Below are positions 26,819 through 38,420 of a stretch of 64,000 nucleotides of DNA, piece after piece. Positions within the stretch are counted from its first letter, which is position 1. Each line of letters opens with the position of its first letter. Position numbers and translations under genes: made by a program. The stretch covers positions 63,962,181-64,026,180 of the forward strand of contig NC_058340.1 in NCBI RefSeq assembly GCF_905475395.1, written 5' to 3'. Below the pieces are notes generated by a model. The model was not told the origin of the DNA and ran no database searches. It saw nothing but the letters and a program-made list of their open reading frames with translations. This DNA comes from Chrysoperla carnea. Its lineage: Eukaryota > Arthropoda > Insecta > Neuroptera > Chrysopidae.

Positions 26819-29800
26819 GTATGCATTTTATAATATATTTAAATATACAAAAGTGTTGTTTTTAATGTTTTTTTTGTTGTTGCAATTACACGCATAATTT
26901 TGTACTATTTTTATTGCACTATAGTACAGCAAAAAGGAAGCTATAGAAGATAAAATGTTTTTGAAAAGCAGACTTTCAAAAACAGCAGGCATATCTACAA
27001 AATTTTATTTTTTAACTTTAATAAGTTTATATTTAGCTTAATAAAATAGAGATTGTTTAGAAAAAACGATGGCAGATATCACAAAGTTCGAAAAAACATC
27101 CCCATTAAATTGTTCAAACGGGCAGATATTTCTGGGAAAATTACCAAATCTTTGAAATTCAAAACTATTAGCCCCACTTAACTCCTGCAAGTGATCCCAG
27201 TTGACCCGAGCTCGAAAAAACGAAGCCAGATTGAAAGTCAAATCCAAATAGAAGAATTGGCTGCATAAACAACTCTTCAAAGGTCGCGTAGCCGTCGTAA
27301 ATTTCGAACTAAAGTTGAAAGATATACAACTTAATTATGATCACAAATTTGAAAAGTATGGCTCAAGTTTATTAGGATTACATACTTGGTTTTTCAACAT
27401 TGGATAAAATTTGGATGTGATAGAGCAAAATTAAAATTTTTTGGATTCTGATGACGTCATAAAGTTAAAAAATTCGATTTTTTTGATAACATAGGCAAAT
27501 ATGATCCGATCTTATTGGAAGTTTTTTTTGAAACCCACTAATTTTGGGTCATTCTTTTCAGCTGAGATGTCAGTTTTTTGTTAGCTATCACTCATATGCT
27601 TAATTCTGGGACTAGGACTCCTATTGAAACCTATTAGAGTTAGGTTATGACCCAAAGTAAGTATGACCCAAATTTATTAGGATTACATACTTGATTTATC
27701 AAAATTGCCAATATGGTACTTTTTGATACCATTTAATGAACAACGAATATATTAATAATAATTACAATTTTAATTCAAATTTATTTGTATTACTCTGTAT
27801 TATTTACATTATTTATTATTAACAAAATTTCGATTTTGGAAAGTTTCTTATGCAAAATACCCCAGTATCATTTAGGAAAGTATTGAGTTCCTTGTTTTGC
27901 TCGGAAACGTAGAGAGAAATTAATACTTTAATTTGATACTCTATCATTTGAATAAATTAAAAAGTTTATCTATATTATTTATTTATATTATAAAAGGCGA
28001 CTCTCCCCCATTTTGCCTTTACTCTTATGTTAAATACTATCATTATACGAATTTTCATCAAAATCGTTAGAGCCGTTCCCGATACATACAGTCAAACCTG
28101 GCTAAGTGAGAACTGGATAAGTGAGAAAAATCTATAAGTGAGAGCAATAGCCAGGACCCGTCACTTTTAAGCTCCCAAAACCTCTATTAGCGAGAAACAG
28201 AAACCTCTCTAATAGAGAGTCGTTTTTCCTTCATGGACCTCCGTAAGTGAGACTCCTACTTATCTATACCTCTATAAGCGATAGTCGAGCTTTATTTATT
28301 TATATTATTTAGGAGGGACTATAGCATATCATATTACATATTTACTACATTCGTACTTGCTGTGACTTGTTATTGCTGCGTACCTCTATAAGAGAGAAAC
28401 GCTACCCATGTACCTGCATTAGCGAGAAACTCGGATTTTTGAGAAACCTCGAGATAAGCGAGAATGAGATTGTGATCCCTGGAACTCTCGTTTATCCAGG
28501 TTTGACTGTATAGGGCGCAACCTAAATACTTGCCACCGGCGCTATATACCCTCGTTACCTAAAAACCTCAGACTACACGGCTTATTATCCACCAGAGTTG
28601 GATTTTTTTTAAATTATTTAAAATTTATTGTGATGCCATGTGACTTGTCTTGTAAGGTGCGTACCTCTCTGCCTGCGTGTGGATTATAACTTGATTATAA
28701 CGGTCGGTGTTGTGTAAATCAAAATGTGTATTTTTGAACAATACAAATTATAAACAGCTTTTATTTGTACACATATTGTTATACACACAAAAAAAAACTT
28801 GTCAAATAATTTTCTTTATTTATAAATTTATGGATTTATATTTCAAGTATGTAAATTCATATTTGGATTAAAATAAAATTTTTGAATTATTTATTTTTAA
28901 GTGGTTTTACCAGTAGAGGTATTATAATAATCAAATCAATTGAATCATCTATTTACAAATACCTTTTTGCTATCAAAAAATTTAATATCTTATTTTTCTT
29001 TGCTCATGCGGAATAAGTATACTTACTTTCCACTGCGTTTTCTCTGCGAAAAATATGTAATAGGGGATATTCGATGATTTTTTTTTAAACAAACAGCTTA
29101 TTAAAATAGCGTAAAAAAGATAACAAAAAGTGAAATTAAAATCGACCAAAAAATACGAATCGAATAAGCATTTACTATTTATTAGACATACATTAGACAG
29201 AGAGCTTACTGTTTTGCTAAAAAGAGATAAAAACAAATCTTTAATCTTTGTTACATGAATGAGCTTTTATCAGGGCCGTAACAAATTTTCCTGTGTTATC
29301 AAAAAAATTGAATTTTTTTACTTTATGCCGTCATCAGAATCCAAAAAATTTAATTTTGCTCTATCACATCCAAATTTTATTCAATTTTGATAAACAAAGT
29401 ATGTAATCCTACTAAATTTGAGTCATACTTTTCAAATTTATGATCATAATTAACCTTACTCTAATAGGTTTCAAGAATATGGAGTCTGGGTCCCGGAATT
29501 AAGAACCTCACAGCTGAAAAGAATGAACCAAAATTAGTGGGTTTCAAAAAAAATTCCAATAAAATCGGATCGAATTTGCCTGTGTTATGAAAAAAATCGA
29601 ATTTATTAACTTCATGACGTCATCAGAATCCAAAAAATTTAATTTTGCTCTATCATATCCAAATTTTATCCAATTTTGATAAACCAAGTATGTAATCCTA
29701 CAAAATTTGGGTCATACTTTTCAAATTTGTGATGAAAATTAACCTAGCTCTAATAGGTTTCAAGAATGTGGAATCCAGGTCCCGGAATTAAGCACATAAG

Positions 29801-32800
29801 TGATAGCTAGCAAAAAATTGATATCACAGCTGAAAAGAATGACCCAAAATTAGTAGGTTTCAAAAAAAATTCCAATAAGATCGGATCAAATTTGCCTGTG
29901 TTATGAAAAAAAATCGATTTTTTTTACTTTATGGCGGGTGCCTCCTTCGTCACGCCCTAGTTACGGACCTAGCACTTTATTAAAGCAAAAAGAACAATCA
30001 ATATTCTCCATTGCACCTTGCATGGGCCTAATTTATTTAGCACCCTTAAACAACTACTTACGTGCAGAATATTTATCATTATAAGGAAAATTGTACAGGA
30101 AGAACGATCTAATCCTTAAATTGGAATGTAGGGTGTTTAAAAAATTAACTCTGTTCGATTATTTATTTAAAATACGAAATTATTTTGGGTGCAGTGTCTT
30201 CATTACATGAAACAAATAAAAGTGATTTTAATTACAGTAGACAGAATGTTTCAATTTTATTACATAAAACATTTAATCATTATAAAAGTCGTATAAAGTT
30301 ATTCAAATCACATATGTTTGATCAAAATTTATTTTTTTTAAGTGACACTAAATTGATTATTAATTAATTCCATTTTTAGTTATCTAATAAAAATGGGTCC
30401 GTTGATAAATATCTGAGCTAGCACAATTGAAACTTCCAGTGAAAAATCAAAATATTTAAAATCTTTTAAAAATCTGCAACATCCGGGCTAAAACACTCAT
30501 GCAAATTCTAGTTATTACTCTTTGACCGACTCATTGTTACTCTTTGACCAACTAAACGCCCCTAAAATTATTTCGAGTAGATTTATGGAATATATAAGCC
30601 AAGCAAAGATAAAAATGTTGGTCAATAGACTTTGATCAACCCCTCCAACCCGACCTGGATAATAGGACAAAAATGTTGGAAATTTTGAACCCAAAAAAAT
30701 GTTTCTTGTTTAGGGCTTTTCATTATCAAGCTTGTGCTTTCATTAACAGGTTGTTGTCTTTTGTTGGCTCGGCGCGGTAGTCACAGAGGGCTTGTAGAAG
30801 GTCTTGACTTTAGAAAAGAACTGATTTTCTAAATTAAGTTAAATTCATTGGTAGATCAAACCTTTATTAATATTTGGATAATGGCGGAAAGTACATTAGG
30901 TAGACCTTATGAAAGATTTCTCTAAACCTAATTTAATTAAGTAGCTACGAGCCTTATATGTTGTCATTTTTACACACATTTAACCATTTATTTTCTAAAT
31001 ATATTTAAAAATATAGATATCAGATGAATTTAATATTTATGTATTTGTCAATTAATTTAGCTACTAATTACATACATATTTATAAATTTTTAATTAACTA
31101 CGATAAAATGTCAAACATTTTATTTGATGTAATTTATAATAATTTTGACAACCTTAATAACTTATACAGAAGAAACTACTGTACCTTGTTACCTTAGTTA
31201 AGCGCTACAAAAGTGCATTCACATATCATTTTCAAAAAAAAAAAAAAATTATTTTCTACATATTATTGCGACTGTACCTACTTTAAGATTCGATTAGTCT
31301 CGAATAGAGAAAACTGTTGTACCTTTACATTTATTATACGCTACAAAACGAATATAATACCTACGTTAAGATAACATTATCAGTAAGTCATTGATCTCGC
31401 CCCGAAAATCAATAAGTATTTTCAGATTGCATAAAATAGTAGTTTCCTTCTTGAAAAACTCTTTATTGGTTTAAAATTTGATAGAATTACGTGATACAGT
31501 TTGAAAAATGATAATTTTAATAATTTTAAAATATATTAGAGAATGAAAATTTAAAAAATTGTTTTTTAGGTCCCACCGAGATTTGAACTCGGATCGCTGG
31601 ATTCAGAGTCCAGAGTGCTAACCATTACACCATGGAACCCCTTAGTCATCATCCCTTAATATTTCTTTTATGTATCATAAGCTTGACAATGTTTATGTAC
31701 ATACTATGTGCTTTCTGTATGAAAAAGCTTTTCAATAAATATAACTAAATTTTAAATTTCCTTTAAATTCAAAAGTTTTAATGTGATGTATCAGTACAAT
31801 GTTATTCTTAAAACCATTCGAATTCGATTCTGTAAAGCTCATTATATGAAAAGCTCATTCTAATAAGAAAACATCTTTTGTTAGAAATATGTTCGATAAA
31901 TCAAATAAATACGGCTATCTAAGACTGGATATCTTTCTTTACTTACGTGTCGTCAAAAAACAAACGATTGCGTCGTCAAGACTATCTTTACATGGTATTT
32001 TAACAGTTAATTCAGTCAATTGTTTGTTTTCACTTGTTTAATGTAATTTCTATCGAATCTATTTGATTTACGAAAAAAAGGTTTCCAATAATAGAAATTT
32101 GTTTTTTTTTAAGACAAAACTTTCTAATTTAAACTGTTTTAATGATGCCCTTTTACTTCTTTGACTTGAACAATTTCCTATTACTTGAAACAATTTTTGA
32201 TGGTTGAAAAGTTTCATAAATCAACCATGTAGGCTAACAAATCTTTCCAAAAATTAGTACCATTTATTTTATAAAATTATAGATTATTTTAGTCTTAATT
32301 TTTGTGTTTTTTATTTACAGGCAGTGGGTCCAAATGGTATATTAGGATTAGATTTAACACCACGCTTTCATCAATCTACGGCAAAGAATTTGCATATAGG
32401 TGAATTATGTTCAGCATGCGAAGATGCAAATAGTAAATGTATATTAATGAGCTTCATTTTTACACAACCACAAATGTCGCCTGGTTACACTTTAATTGCC
32501 ACGATTCCAAAAGGTGCTTGTTATGTAAATATAACACAACTGAGGCCAACGCGAAATCATTTAGGTAAGTCATTTCCTAGAGAAATTTTGACCGCAAAAA
32601 TACAAAAATTGTGTCCATTTGATTTGTGAATTAAGACCCAAGAATAAAGCTCATTGGACGATATAAGATGAGTATTTTTCGAGATATCTCTACACTCCCA
32701 AATAATCAATTCATTCATTCCTCAAAAACTATTCTTCTAAGCGTTAAATAAATATGACTACCCGAAGATGGTCATCTCAGCTGTATGCGTTTTATCATAT

Positions 32801-35270
32801 AATTATAATAATGTTACTTTTCAGCCCTACGTAATCCCGATGGTAGTTATGTATTCAACGGAAATTGGGCAATCAATAAAAATGGTATATATGATGCAGC
32901 TGGAACAAAATTTTATTATAATCGACCCGATAATTTAACATTATTAGAATCAATTACAAGTGTCGGTCCATTAATGAATCCGATCGATATTATGCTCGTG
33001 TATAGAGTACCAAACCCTGGAGTTAAATATGAATATAAAATTGCCTCAAAATCAGCATTAATGAGTGAAAAAATAGCGCCACCATCTATCGACTTACGAC
33101 GTCTAGATCATCGACCATCTACTCTATCATCACAAGCTGATGAAGCGGTCACACTACCTAGACATAATCATCGTATTATGAAAAATCGTCGAAAAAAATA
33201 CTCATGGAAAATATCACCAAGTCGTACACCGTGTTCGAAATCATGCGGTGGTGGTTTTCAATCACAAATTGTTGTGTGCGTGCGAGAATCGACACAAATA
33301 CCGGTACACGAACGTCGATGCATACATTCAGACAAACCGACGGTGTTACCAGTACGATGTGCGACACAACCATGTCCGGCACATTGGATTACAACGTGGA
33401 GTCCATGTTCTGTGACATGCGGTCAAGGTGAACAAACACGTTTGACGTTTGAATGTAAACAAGAAATTAGTCATAAAATAAGTATTATGGTGAATGAAGG
33501 TGCATGTATGGAACCAAAACCACCACTTCGAAAAGCATGTTTTGTGCGTGATTGTGATGAAACTGGTACAACTGTTTCGCCTGATGACGATGAAATAGCA
33601 AGTAATGATTTAAATCAGGATAATAATAAATATCAGCAAGCATTTTGGCGTACTGGTCCATGGTCACAGGTAACAAATTTATTTATTCATTTCTATACAG
33701 AGTGGTCCAAAGTTAAAGCATACTCCACACACTCGCGAAGTCTTTACTTGAAGTGTATAGCCTGTCCTCGCCTCGCCTTTTCGATTTCGCTAAAAAATCG
33801 TTGTTATATCCCCGGTCTAGATCTCCATTTAAAAAAAAAAAAAACAGGATGCCAGCTGTCACGCTGTCTTTACTTTTTCATTGTCAACATTTTATCACGC
33901 AAATAAGCAAACATTCAAATCTTGCGTTAATTTTGGAACACTCTTTATTTGCAAATATTACCTTTAACATTATTTTTTAATTTAAGTGTTCGTCTACATG
34001 TGGAAATGGTTATCGCACGCGTTCAGTGATTTGTCATGGTCATATGATTCGTGCTGACGATTGTCCAATACAACAACGTCCAAATATTCGAGAACGATGT
34101 GAAAATCTCCCACCTTGTAATACAGATTACGAGACAACAACACAAATTCGTACCAATTTATTAACATCTTCACACACTATTCATAATGTGACGTCGTCAT
34201 CATGGTTATATACAGAATGGTCACAAAATTGTGACGATGATTGTGGTACAGGTAGTCAATACCGACGTGTTGCATGTTTACGTAATGATGATACATGCGC
34301 AGACACATTAAAACCTGAAATACAACGTTCTTGCACAAGTGATCGTCATTGTGGTGGAAAATGGTATACAGGACCATGGGGTCGATGTATTGAACCATGC
34401 GGTGTAAATCCGATACAAAAACGTGAAGTTTTATGTGTGATACATGTGAAAGGACAAAGTCGTATTGTAAATGAAAAAACTTGTCCAATTACAACACGGC
34501 CCATTACCGAGAAACCATGTGAGGATGTACATTGTCCATCACAATGGTATACGAGTGATTGGGGTGTATGTAGTAATCCCGTAAATAGTAATAATTGTGA
34601 GAATGCCATTCAACGACGTGATGTTCGATGTTTGGATGCAAATCAACATGACGCAAATAATTGTGATAATGAAGCTACACCGCCTATGAAACGGTCGTGT
34701 GAACCTGCACATTGTTCGAATAGAGATTTATCAAATTTAAATAGGGCTGCACCGGGTGATCAACCAGCCTTAGATGGTAAGAGTAATTATCTAGACAATA
34801 AATTCTATATTTTCCTTATATCATCCTCAGATCTACCTTTCATTTTATAGGCGTTATTCCTCAAATATACTGGGTAAAAAGTGAAAAGGATTTGAATTTG
34901 ACGTACTTGCACAAATTTTCCTGTTTAAGCTAAGATATAAAGAGTAGTTTAGGCTTGAACAGAAAAATTTGTTCCACCCACCTCATTGTGTTGGGTGTGA
35001 CTTTTCTCGGCAGGCGAATATTACGCCAGATATGTGATCACATATGTATTTCAACTTTGACCTCAAATATCTCAACAACTGTAGATTAAAAAAAAAAGGA
35101 ATTCAGTAAAATTGACTAGTATAATAATAAAATATTATTTTTCAGGTGGATGCGTTGATAAAATCGATCGATGTCGAACAGCAGTTCAAGCCAGATTATG
35201 TCAATATGAATATTACCAAACAAAATGCTGTCTATCATGCAGTCGAGCACCAGAACTTCCTAGGGACTGA
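26741..35270 (+). CDS. loh: ADAMTS-like secreted extracellular-matrix protein (spacer, six thrombospondin type-1 repeats, PLAC)
   Basis: Five exons: 26741-26818, 32321-32564, 32825-33669, 33987-34776, 35146-35270; all borders are GT/AG, phases agree and the sum is 693 residues. Exon 1 encodes a basic start and a hydrophobic run (LSFLLLCLM), a signal peptide; an in-frame ATG also lies at 26732. Residues about 60-180 match the ADAMTS spacer (GYTLIATIPKGA, then ALRNPDGSYVFNG). After a basic linker come six TSP1 repeats (W..W..C..CG.G pattern, e.g. CSKSCGGG, CSVTCGQG, CSSTCGNG), the third split by intron 3; the sixth has lost part of its CS..CG core. The last exon is a PLAC domain with six cysteines. 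There is no metalloprotease or disintegrin domain, so it is ADAMTS-like and not an enzyme. Drosophila lonely heart has this kind of architecture and organises heart matrix; the symbol is inferred from architecture. The exon 1 link rests on phase and signal-peptide sense, so extra 5' exons remain possible. Confidence 0.82.
27340..27690 (-). mobile_element. Inverted copy of the 300-bp repeat element
   Basis: Reverse complement of the units at 29272-29972: it shares TTATTAGGATTACATACTT, GGATTCTGATGACGTCAT, GAAACCCACTAATTTTGGG and the GACCCAAA phrase at its right. In intron 1 of the ADAMTS-like gene. Confidence 0.75.
28087..28510. mobile_element. Pogo-like MITE with intact TA duplication
   Basis: Left TACAGTCAAACCTGGCTAAG, right TATCCAGGTTTGACTGTA. 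These are inverted ends of about 20 bases with one TA on each side (28087-28088, 28509-28510). The interior repeats TAAGTGAGA and TAAGCGAGA several times. No transposase. It sits in intron 1 of the ADAMTS-like gene. Confidence 0.85.
29272..29972 (+). mobile_element. Element with internal tandem 300-bp repeats
   Basis: About 2.2 tandem units: TGTGTTATCAAAAAAATT..., TGTGTTATGAAAAAAATC... and a third start at about 29293, 29583 and 29898. Each contains GTCATCAGAATCCAAAAAAT (two units), AGTATGTAATCCTAC and GCTGAAAAGAATGA. It is bounded by CAGGGCCGTAAC at the left and GTTACGGACCT at the right, inverted ends of about 11 bases that suggest a hAT-like element whose interior expanded. The flanking duplication is unclear. 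Confidence 0.7.
31568..31639 (-). tRNA. tRNA-Gln (CTG)
   Basis: Cloverleaf on the minus strand, 72 nt: acceptor GGTTCCA/TGGGACC, D-arm with TAATGGTTAGCA, anticodon stem CTGGA/TCCAG around CTCTGAA (anticodon CTG), T-arm CCGAG/CTCGG with TTCAAAT. All stems pair well. It lies antisense in intron 1 of the ADAMTS-like gene. Confidence 0.92.
33696..33947. mobile_element. Mariner-like MITE in intron 3 of the ADAMTS-like gene
   Basis: Left end TACAGAGTGGTCCAAAGTTAA, right end reading TTAATTTTGGAACACTCTTTA. They are imperfect inverted copies of about 20 bases next to TA. It fills most of the 317-bp intron between exons 3 and 4 and is similar at its ends to the element at 56061. Confidence 0.65.
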
Positions 35271-35330
35271 AAATTGTTTTGTTGTATATAGTTTTAAAAA
35301 AAGTTGAATGAGTTTCATTCTCGTTCGTTA

Positions 35331-35336
35331 AATAAA
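35331..35336 (+). promoter_or_regulatory. Poly(A) signal of the ADAMTS-like gene
   Basis: AATAAA lies 61 bases after the stop codon, in an AT-rich 3' untranslated region, and is the first canonical signal downstream of the gene. Confidence 0.6.
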
Positions 35337-36112
35337 ATTTATTTAATTAAATTTATAAAATAGTGATTAATTCAATTGTGATCACTCAAAATATTTTAAA
35401 AACAAATACTACTGCCAATTTGCCATATTTGTATGTCAAGTGTGAACCAAAAAAAAACAAAAAAAAATTGATGAAATTTTTTTACAAGTTAAATATAACA
35501 AATATTTTTATTAAACATTGTAATTTAAACAAAACATGTGACAAATAAACAAAAAATAGTGAATTTATTTTATTTCTTTTCCCCCAAATCTGCTCCCCCA
35601 CGTATACAAATCGGCTAATAAAAGAAAATGAAAAACCTGATAATGTATTTCTATATGAAAGTTGACTTAATAAATTAATAAATAGGCAACTTGTATGACG
35701 TATATATAATGTTACACATGTAAACACGTAGTAAATATATTAATGCATCATTTGTACCGTCAATATTCCAATTAAAATTAGTATCCGACCGAAAGTTCGA
35801 CTTCATCAAAAAAACTAGTTTCGATTTCAGCCCAGCCGAAAATTGAGAAAGAATTATTAAGAATAATGACAAAAAAAGTTTTAAATAGACTTTGTGATAA
35901 TAGTTCTAGATAATATATTCGATTCAATTCATCGAAATAGATTCCCTTTCGGGCGACCCCATAAAAATTTTGTTGTTAATTTAGGTGGTATATATAATTA
36001 AAAAAAGACAGCACATGAAAACGGGGCGGGATGCGATGATTTTATTTATTGACTTGGCGCTTCATTTCTAAATCTGTTCTTAAATAAACTCTTAATAGGT
36101 TTCTGTCTCCAT

Positions 36113-36118
36113 TTTATT
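36113..36118 (-). promoter_or_regulatory. Poly(A) signal of the cytochrome b561 gene
   Basis: AATAAA on the minus strand, 31 bases past the stop codon at 36150. Confidence 0.6.
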
Positions 36119-36149
36119 CAAATCCAGAGGATGTGGTTTCGATAGGACA

Positions 36150-37343
36150 CTAATTATAATTTATATGCCGATTCAATACAATTTCAACTGGGGAAATCAA
36201 TGAAATTATACAGATAGCAATCAAAGCTAATGTCATTTCCCATTTGTGCTCACATATACTCCAACGTCTAGAACGATTACAGTAAATGCCATGATATCCA
36301 TAAGCTAAAGTTATCATTCCTATTATATAGCCAATTATTCCAGATATATAATGCACTAATCTAACAGATCTCTTATAATGCATTGAATTCGGCGTCATTA
36401 CGAAACCAAACATGGTCGAAATTGTTATAAAAATCAGAGTGGTTAAACCTGAGAAAAAAAATTAATCAATATGGATTCAAAGATTTATGGAAACAAGCAA
36501 GAATTGGAATTAATTGAAACAGAAAGATTGCCAAGCAATATAAGTAAAAATGATAATAACAAAATTTTGGCAACATGGAATTTGTCAATTTGTGAGAATT
36601 CTTTACCCTTCATATGGGACCCCAACTAATTTTGATACAGGCCCCTCCAAGGCGAGCTACGCCACTGGTTAATAGTATTTAGTATTATTATTTCCCTAAT
36701 AATTACGAAGTCGAAATTATGGCACGTCTATGGCCTTAAACATTTCTATAAAGGTTTGCCATCCCTGTCTTACGAGTATAAATTCATAACAAATATTTTA
36801 CTCATGTATAAAAAATAATATATATTTTCACCTAAATAGACATGTTCTCCGTGAAATTGAAATTTTATCAAAGCTAGTAATGAAGCAATCAAAATTAGTA
36901 CAAAAGAAGTTCCAAACCAAAAAAAATGTAGAAACTTTTGTTTTCTTCCCGATAGTTTATTAGTGTAATTAGTTGGACAAAACATTAATAAACCTTCAGG
37001 GAATAAAAAGGCAATCTAAAATTAAAAATTAGACCTTTATTAATATATGGTAAGAATCATGAAAAAGGCGAATTGGTTATTAATTTTTGTTTACCGCAGT
37101 TACACTCATTAACGCATGCGTCACATGAAGATCAAATTTTAGTCGATCCGTCGTACTGTAAGATTGTCGTTCAGAATTTCCGTTTATATCCTTCTTGTAA
37201 TGATCTCGCACATTCCATATATAATTCCACCAGAAAATATATAAGTGAATTGCGATTAACAAATGGCAGATTAAGTTTAGTATTTTTCTAACAAATCCTA
37301 TCGAGTTCATTGTGAACAATAATGAACGTAATTTTAATAACAA
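36150..37343 (-). CDS. CYB561D2: Cytochrome b561 domain-containing protein 2-like (transmembrane ferric/ascorbate reductase family)
   Basis: Three exons on the minus strand: 37343-37095, 37015-36832, 36448-36150, with GTAAAC and GTGAAA donors, AG acceptors and consistent phases (0, 1); 243 residues against about 220 in the vertebrate protein. The hydrophobic segments fit a six-helix b561 fold. Four histidines sit where the family binds its two haems: H76 (THALMSV), H113 (KFLHFFWFG), H141 (GEHVYLGGL) and H177 (LVHYISGIIGY); the last segment matches the SG..GY family signature. Family members carry electrons from ascorbate across membranes; the D2 type is linked to transmembrane ferric reduction. 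The first 11 residues are uncertain because a second ATG at residue 12 could be used. It converges on the ADAMTS-like gene, with 879 bp between stop codons. Confidence 0.88.
36653..36665. mobile_element. Isolated hAT-like element end
   Basis: The plus strand reads GCTACGCCACTG, the complement of a CAGTGGCGTAGC terminus typical of hAT-type elements (recalled, not searched). No matching partner end was found nearby. It lies in intron 2 of the cytochrome b561 gene. Confidence 0.35.
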
Positions 37344-38420
37344 TATTAAAATTTAATTTAACACAAAAAACTAAAGTAATTTTGGATTTACGCAACAAAA
37401 AAATTTATAAATTAAAAACATAGTAAATTTCGAAATTGTTGACACAGTGTCAACAATTAATTCGTTACCTAGTAGAGATTATTTGACGTAGATCGTAATA
37501 AATTAGTCTCAGTACCAATGAACATACATTGTCGTTGGTAATTTATTTAGTGCGGCGTTCTTTTTTACGCGACTCGGAAAGTTTTTGACCCGAGACTTCG
37601 ATAGTAGTTTTTTATATGCAGGAATTAAATTTGAAAATACTTCTATTTAATTCAGAGGGAAATAGGGATTTTTGAATCCAAATTGTTCATATTCAGACTT
37701 TGAACACACTGATGCTTGTAATCAGTAGGCTAACAAACAGTACCATACTGGTACCATGATGGTTCTGGTAGTAATGATGGGGAAAAAGTCGTCGAAATTA
37801 TGGATGTAAGTTGATTTTTCTAAGATATAAACTTTTTAATGTAATATAAAATGTCATGTTTGTGTACGATAGCCCAATAAATAAATATTGTATACTACCA
37901 CATAAATGAGAGTATTTTTATACTGATAATTAAAGCAATTCGTGCAAAATTATTCCCTAACCATTCCAAAATATCAAAAATGCACAACGTTAATATTCAA
38001 GTTTTCACTTCTGCCGGCACTCCCAGAGTGCAACCCGTCGTTTTTTATTTTTAAATTTTTCTTTTATATCAAGAACAAAAGTGATGTTTAGAGGTTATCC
38101 AAAGCCTCCCAAAAAGTACACGGTCCAGAGCCTCACATTTGGCTAATGTACAATAAAAATTAAACAATTTTGACAAAATTAATGTTTTATTAAAATTCGT
38201 ATAAACAGTATTTACACTATGTAATCAGAAAATGCTTTTTCTACATGCATTCAGTCAGCCAATTCTACTTTTATTTTAACAAAAGCTTAACTTATTTGAT
38301 AATCGAAAAATAAAGTTTTTGCTTCTTTAATAATACCGGTAGTTTCTATAATATCTTAATCGTGAATTATAAAAATAATAAAAATTTATCAGGTCTGACT
38401 CTTGGTGTAAAATATCATTT
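37344..38420. other. Intergenic region upstream of the cytochrome b561 gene
   Basis: Contains the presumed promoter of the minus-strand cytochrome b561 gene, including a near-perfect 25-bp palindrome at 37434-37458, and the 3' untranslated region of the SWIM gene, with minus-strand AATAAA at 38270-38275 and 38186-38191. No further coding exon was recognised. Confidence 0.5.
37434..37458. promoter_or_regulatory. Perfect 12-bp-arm palindrome upstream of the cytochrome b561 gene
   Basis: AATTGTTGACAC, one A, then GTGTCAACAATT. It lies about 91 bp upstream of the first ATG of the minus-strand gene, where a dimeric transcription factor could bind. The symmetry is seen; the function is a guess. 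Confidence 0.4.

Larger units (their letters stand above)
26819..32320 (+). other. Long first intron of the ADAMTS-like gene, repeat-rich
   Basis: No coding exon was found in this 5.5 kb. It holds an inverted copy of the 300-bp repeat (27340-27690), a pogo-like MITE (28089-28508), the tandem 300-bp repeat block (29272-29972), a mariner-like end near 30127 and an antisense tRNA-Gln (31568-31639). The rest is AT-rich sequence without features I can support. Confidence 0.6.
35271..36149. other. Convergent intergenic region
   Basis: Separates the 3' ends of the ADAMTS-like and cytochrome b561 genes. It holds their poly(A) signals. The open frames here have no recognisable domain and no coding character. 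Confidence 0.6.

Noticed and set aside
27038-27280. 80-codon minus-strand frame
   Set aside because: No recognisable motif, sits in intron 1 of the ADAMTS-like gene next to a repeat.
28982-29236. 84-codon minus-strand frame
   Set aside because: Low-complexity Phe/Leu/Ser composition, intronic, no homology that I recognise.
33753-33980. 75-codon plus-strand frame in an intron of the ADAMTS-like gene
   Set aside because: It is the body of a MITE.
34177-34609. 103- and 87-codon minus-strand frames
   Set aside because: Antisense shadows of the TSP1-repeat exon; His/Cys content mirrors the sense codons.
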